Assembly (NCBI RefSeq): GCF_900091605.1
Contig: NZ_FMCQ01000010.1
Span: forward strand, 1 to 64,000
DNA from: Micromonospora tulbaghiae
Lineage (GTDB): Bacteria > Actinomycetota > Actinomycetes > Mycobacteriales > Micromonosporaceae
Length of the DNA stretch: 64,000 nucleotides
Direction: 5' to 3'
The translations under genes and the position numbers were made by a program. Below the pieces are notes generated by a model that was given only the letters and a program-made list of their open reading frames with translations, did no database searches and was not told the origin of the DNA. Shown here piece by piece: positions 63,534 to 64,000 of this stretch (positions are counted from its first letter, which is position 1; every line of letters starts with the position of its first letter).

Positions 63534-64000
63534 ATGACTATGCGCCCCATCCGGATCATCGGCGACCCCGTGCTGCGCACCCCCAGCGAAGCCGTCACCA
63601 GCTTCGACGCCGAACTGCGCGCCCTCGTCACCGACCTGATGGACACCCTGCTCGGCGCACCCGGCCGCGCCGGCGTCGCCGCACCCCAGATCGGCGTCAA
63701 CGCCCAGGTGTTCGTCTACGACGCCGACGGCCACCGCGGCCACATGGTCAACCCCACCCTGGAGGTGTCCGACGAACTCCAGGACGACGAGGAAGGCTGC
63801 CTGTCCATCCCCGGCCTGTACTTCCCGACCCCCCGCGCGCTGCACGCCACCGCCCACGGCTACGACCAGCACGGCCAACCGCTCACCATCACCGGCAGCG
63901 GCTTCCTCGCCCGCGCCCTGCAACACGAGACCGACCACCTGCGCGGACGCCTCTACGTCGACACGCTGCGCGGCGACACCCGCCGCCGCGCCCTCCGCGA
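63534..64000 (+). CDS. def: Peptide deformylase (partial, 3' end missing)
   Basis: The first 155 codons are in the window; the gene runs past the end. GVAAPQIGVN, EGCLSIPG and QHETDHLRG are the three deformylase motifs, and the Cys and two His bind the metal. It removes the formyl group from nascent proteins. ATG at 63534; an ATG two codons later is also possible. TAGCCT lies seven bases before the ATG, hinting at a leaderless message. Confidence 0.93.
   Translation, partial: MTMRPIRIIGDPVLRTPSEAVTSFDAELRALVTDLMDTLLGAPGRAGVAAPQIGVNAQVFVYDADGHRGHMVNPTLEVSDELQDDEEGCLSIPGLYFPTPRALHATAHGYDQHGQPLTITGSGFLARALQHETDHLRGRLYVDTLRGDTRRRALR

Overview
The window is high-GC actinomycete DNA, most like Micromonospora or another Micromonosporaceae. 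This is an inference from the very high GC, frequent GTG starts, a mycothiol-linked formaldehyde dehydrogenase, actinobacterial families (DUF574 methyltransferase, DUF5999, FtsR-type MerR, GarA-type FHA) and a block matching the order of Mycobacterium tuberculosis Rv1822-Rv1832. I see no insertion sequence, phage, CRISPR array or biosynthetic gene cluster. It reads as ordinary chromosome with many small regulator-plus-target modules.

Region 1 (1-17.3 kb). It opens with the end of an oligopeptide ABC ATPase, then a GNAT acetyltransferase, an SDR, and a LysE exporter with a B3/B4-domain gene opposite a MocR regulator. A WYL regulator faces two coupled small genes. A TetR regulator faces a Baeyer-Villiger monooxygenase, SDR and alpha/beta-hydrolase operon that resembles mycobacterial mymA. 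A GntR-MFS pair, a DoxX-like gene, an mscR-metallohydrolase pair and a DUF3626 gene follow. Several divergent pairs have a clear inverted-repeat operator.

Region 2 (17.4-30.3 kb). Three paralogous secreted lysozyme-fold proteins lie here; two of them share a conserved promoter and leader. Between them are an ArsR/PadR-like regulator, a DHA2 efflux pump, a geranylgeranyl-reductase-like flavoprotein, a zinc alcohol dehydrogenase, a Tat-exported 5'-nucleotidase and an AbiEii-type nucleotidyltransferase pair. The 28.75-29.63 kb stretch is non-coding and holds four long palindromes.

Region 3 (30.2-39.3 kb). This is a complete selenocysteine locus. A structured RNA candidate and strong hairpin come first. 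Then follow the formate dehydrogenase alpha subunit, with an in-frame UGA (Sec190) and a SECIS hairpin whose loop is GGTCT, its iron-sulfur subunit, an NrfD-type membrane subunit, tRNA-Sec (selC), selA and selB. Only selD is missing from the Sec pathway. The operon encodes both the selenoprotein and the means to decode it.

Region 4 (39.3-46.4 kb). Small hypothetical genes, a CNNM/CBS transporter-like protein, an HhH-GPD glycosylase, a two-domain universal stress protein, a DUF574 methyltransferase, a GAF-PP2C phosphatase and a MarR regulator.

Region 5 (46.4-60.3 kb). pgsA-like, DUF881, DUF1290, DUF881, gcvH, garA-like, ftsR, bifunctional nuclease, a second merR, then gcvP under a glycine riboswitch. 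A two-globin NO/O2 module, a DivIVA-like gene, a NAD(P)-binding gene and a sirtuin lie between the second merR and gcvP. From about 47.3 to 55.5 kb the codons end mostly in G rather than C.

Region 6 (60.3-64 kb). A DUF5999 gene, a pabB-like chorismate enzyme, proline iminopeptidase facing a MarR regulator, and the start of peptide deformylase, cut by the window end.
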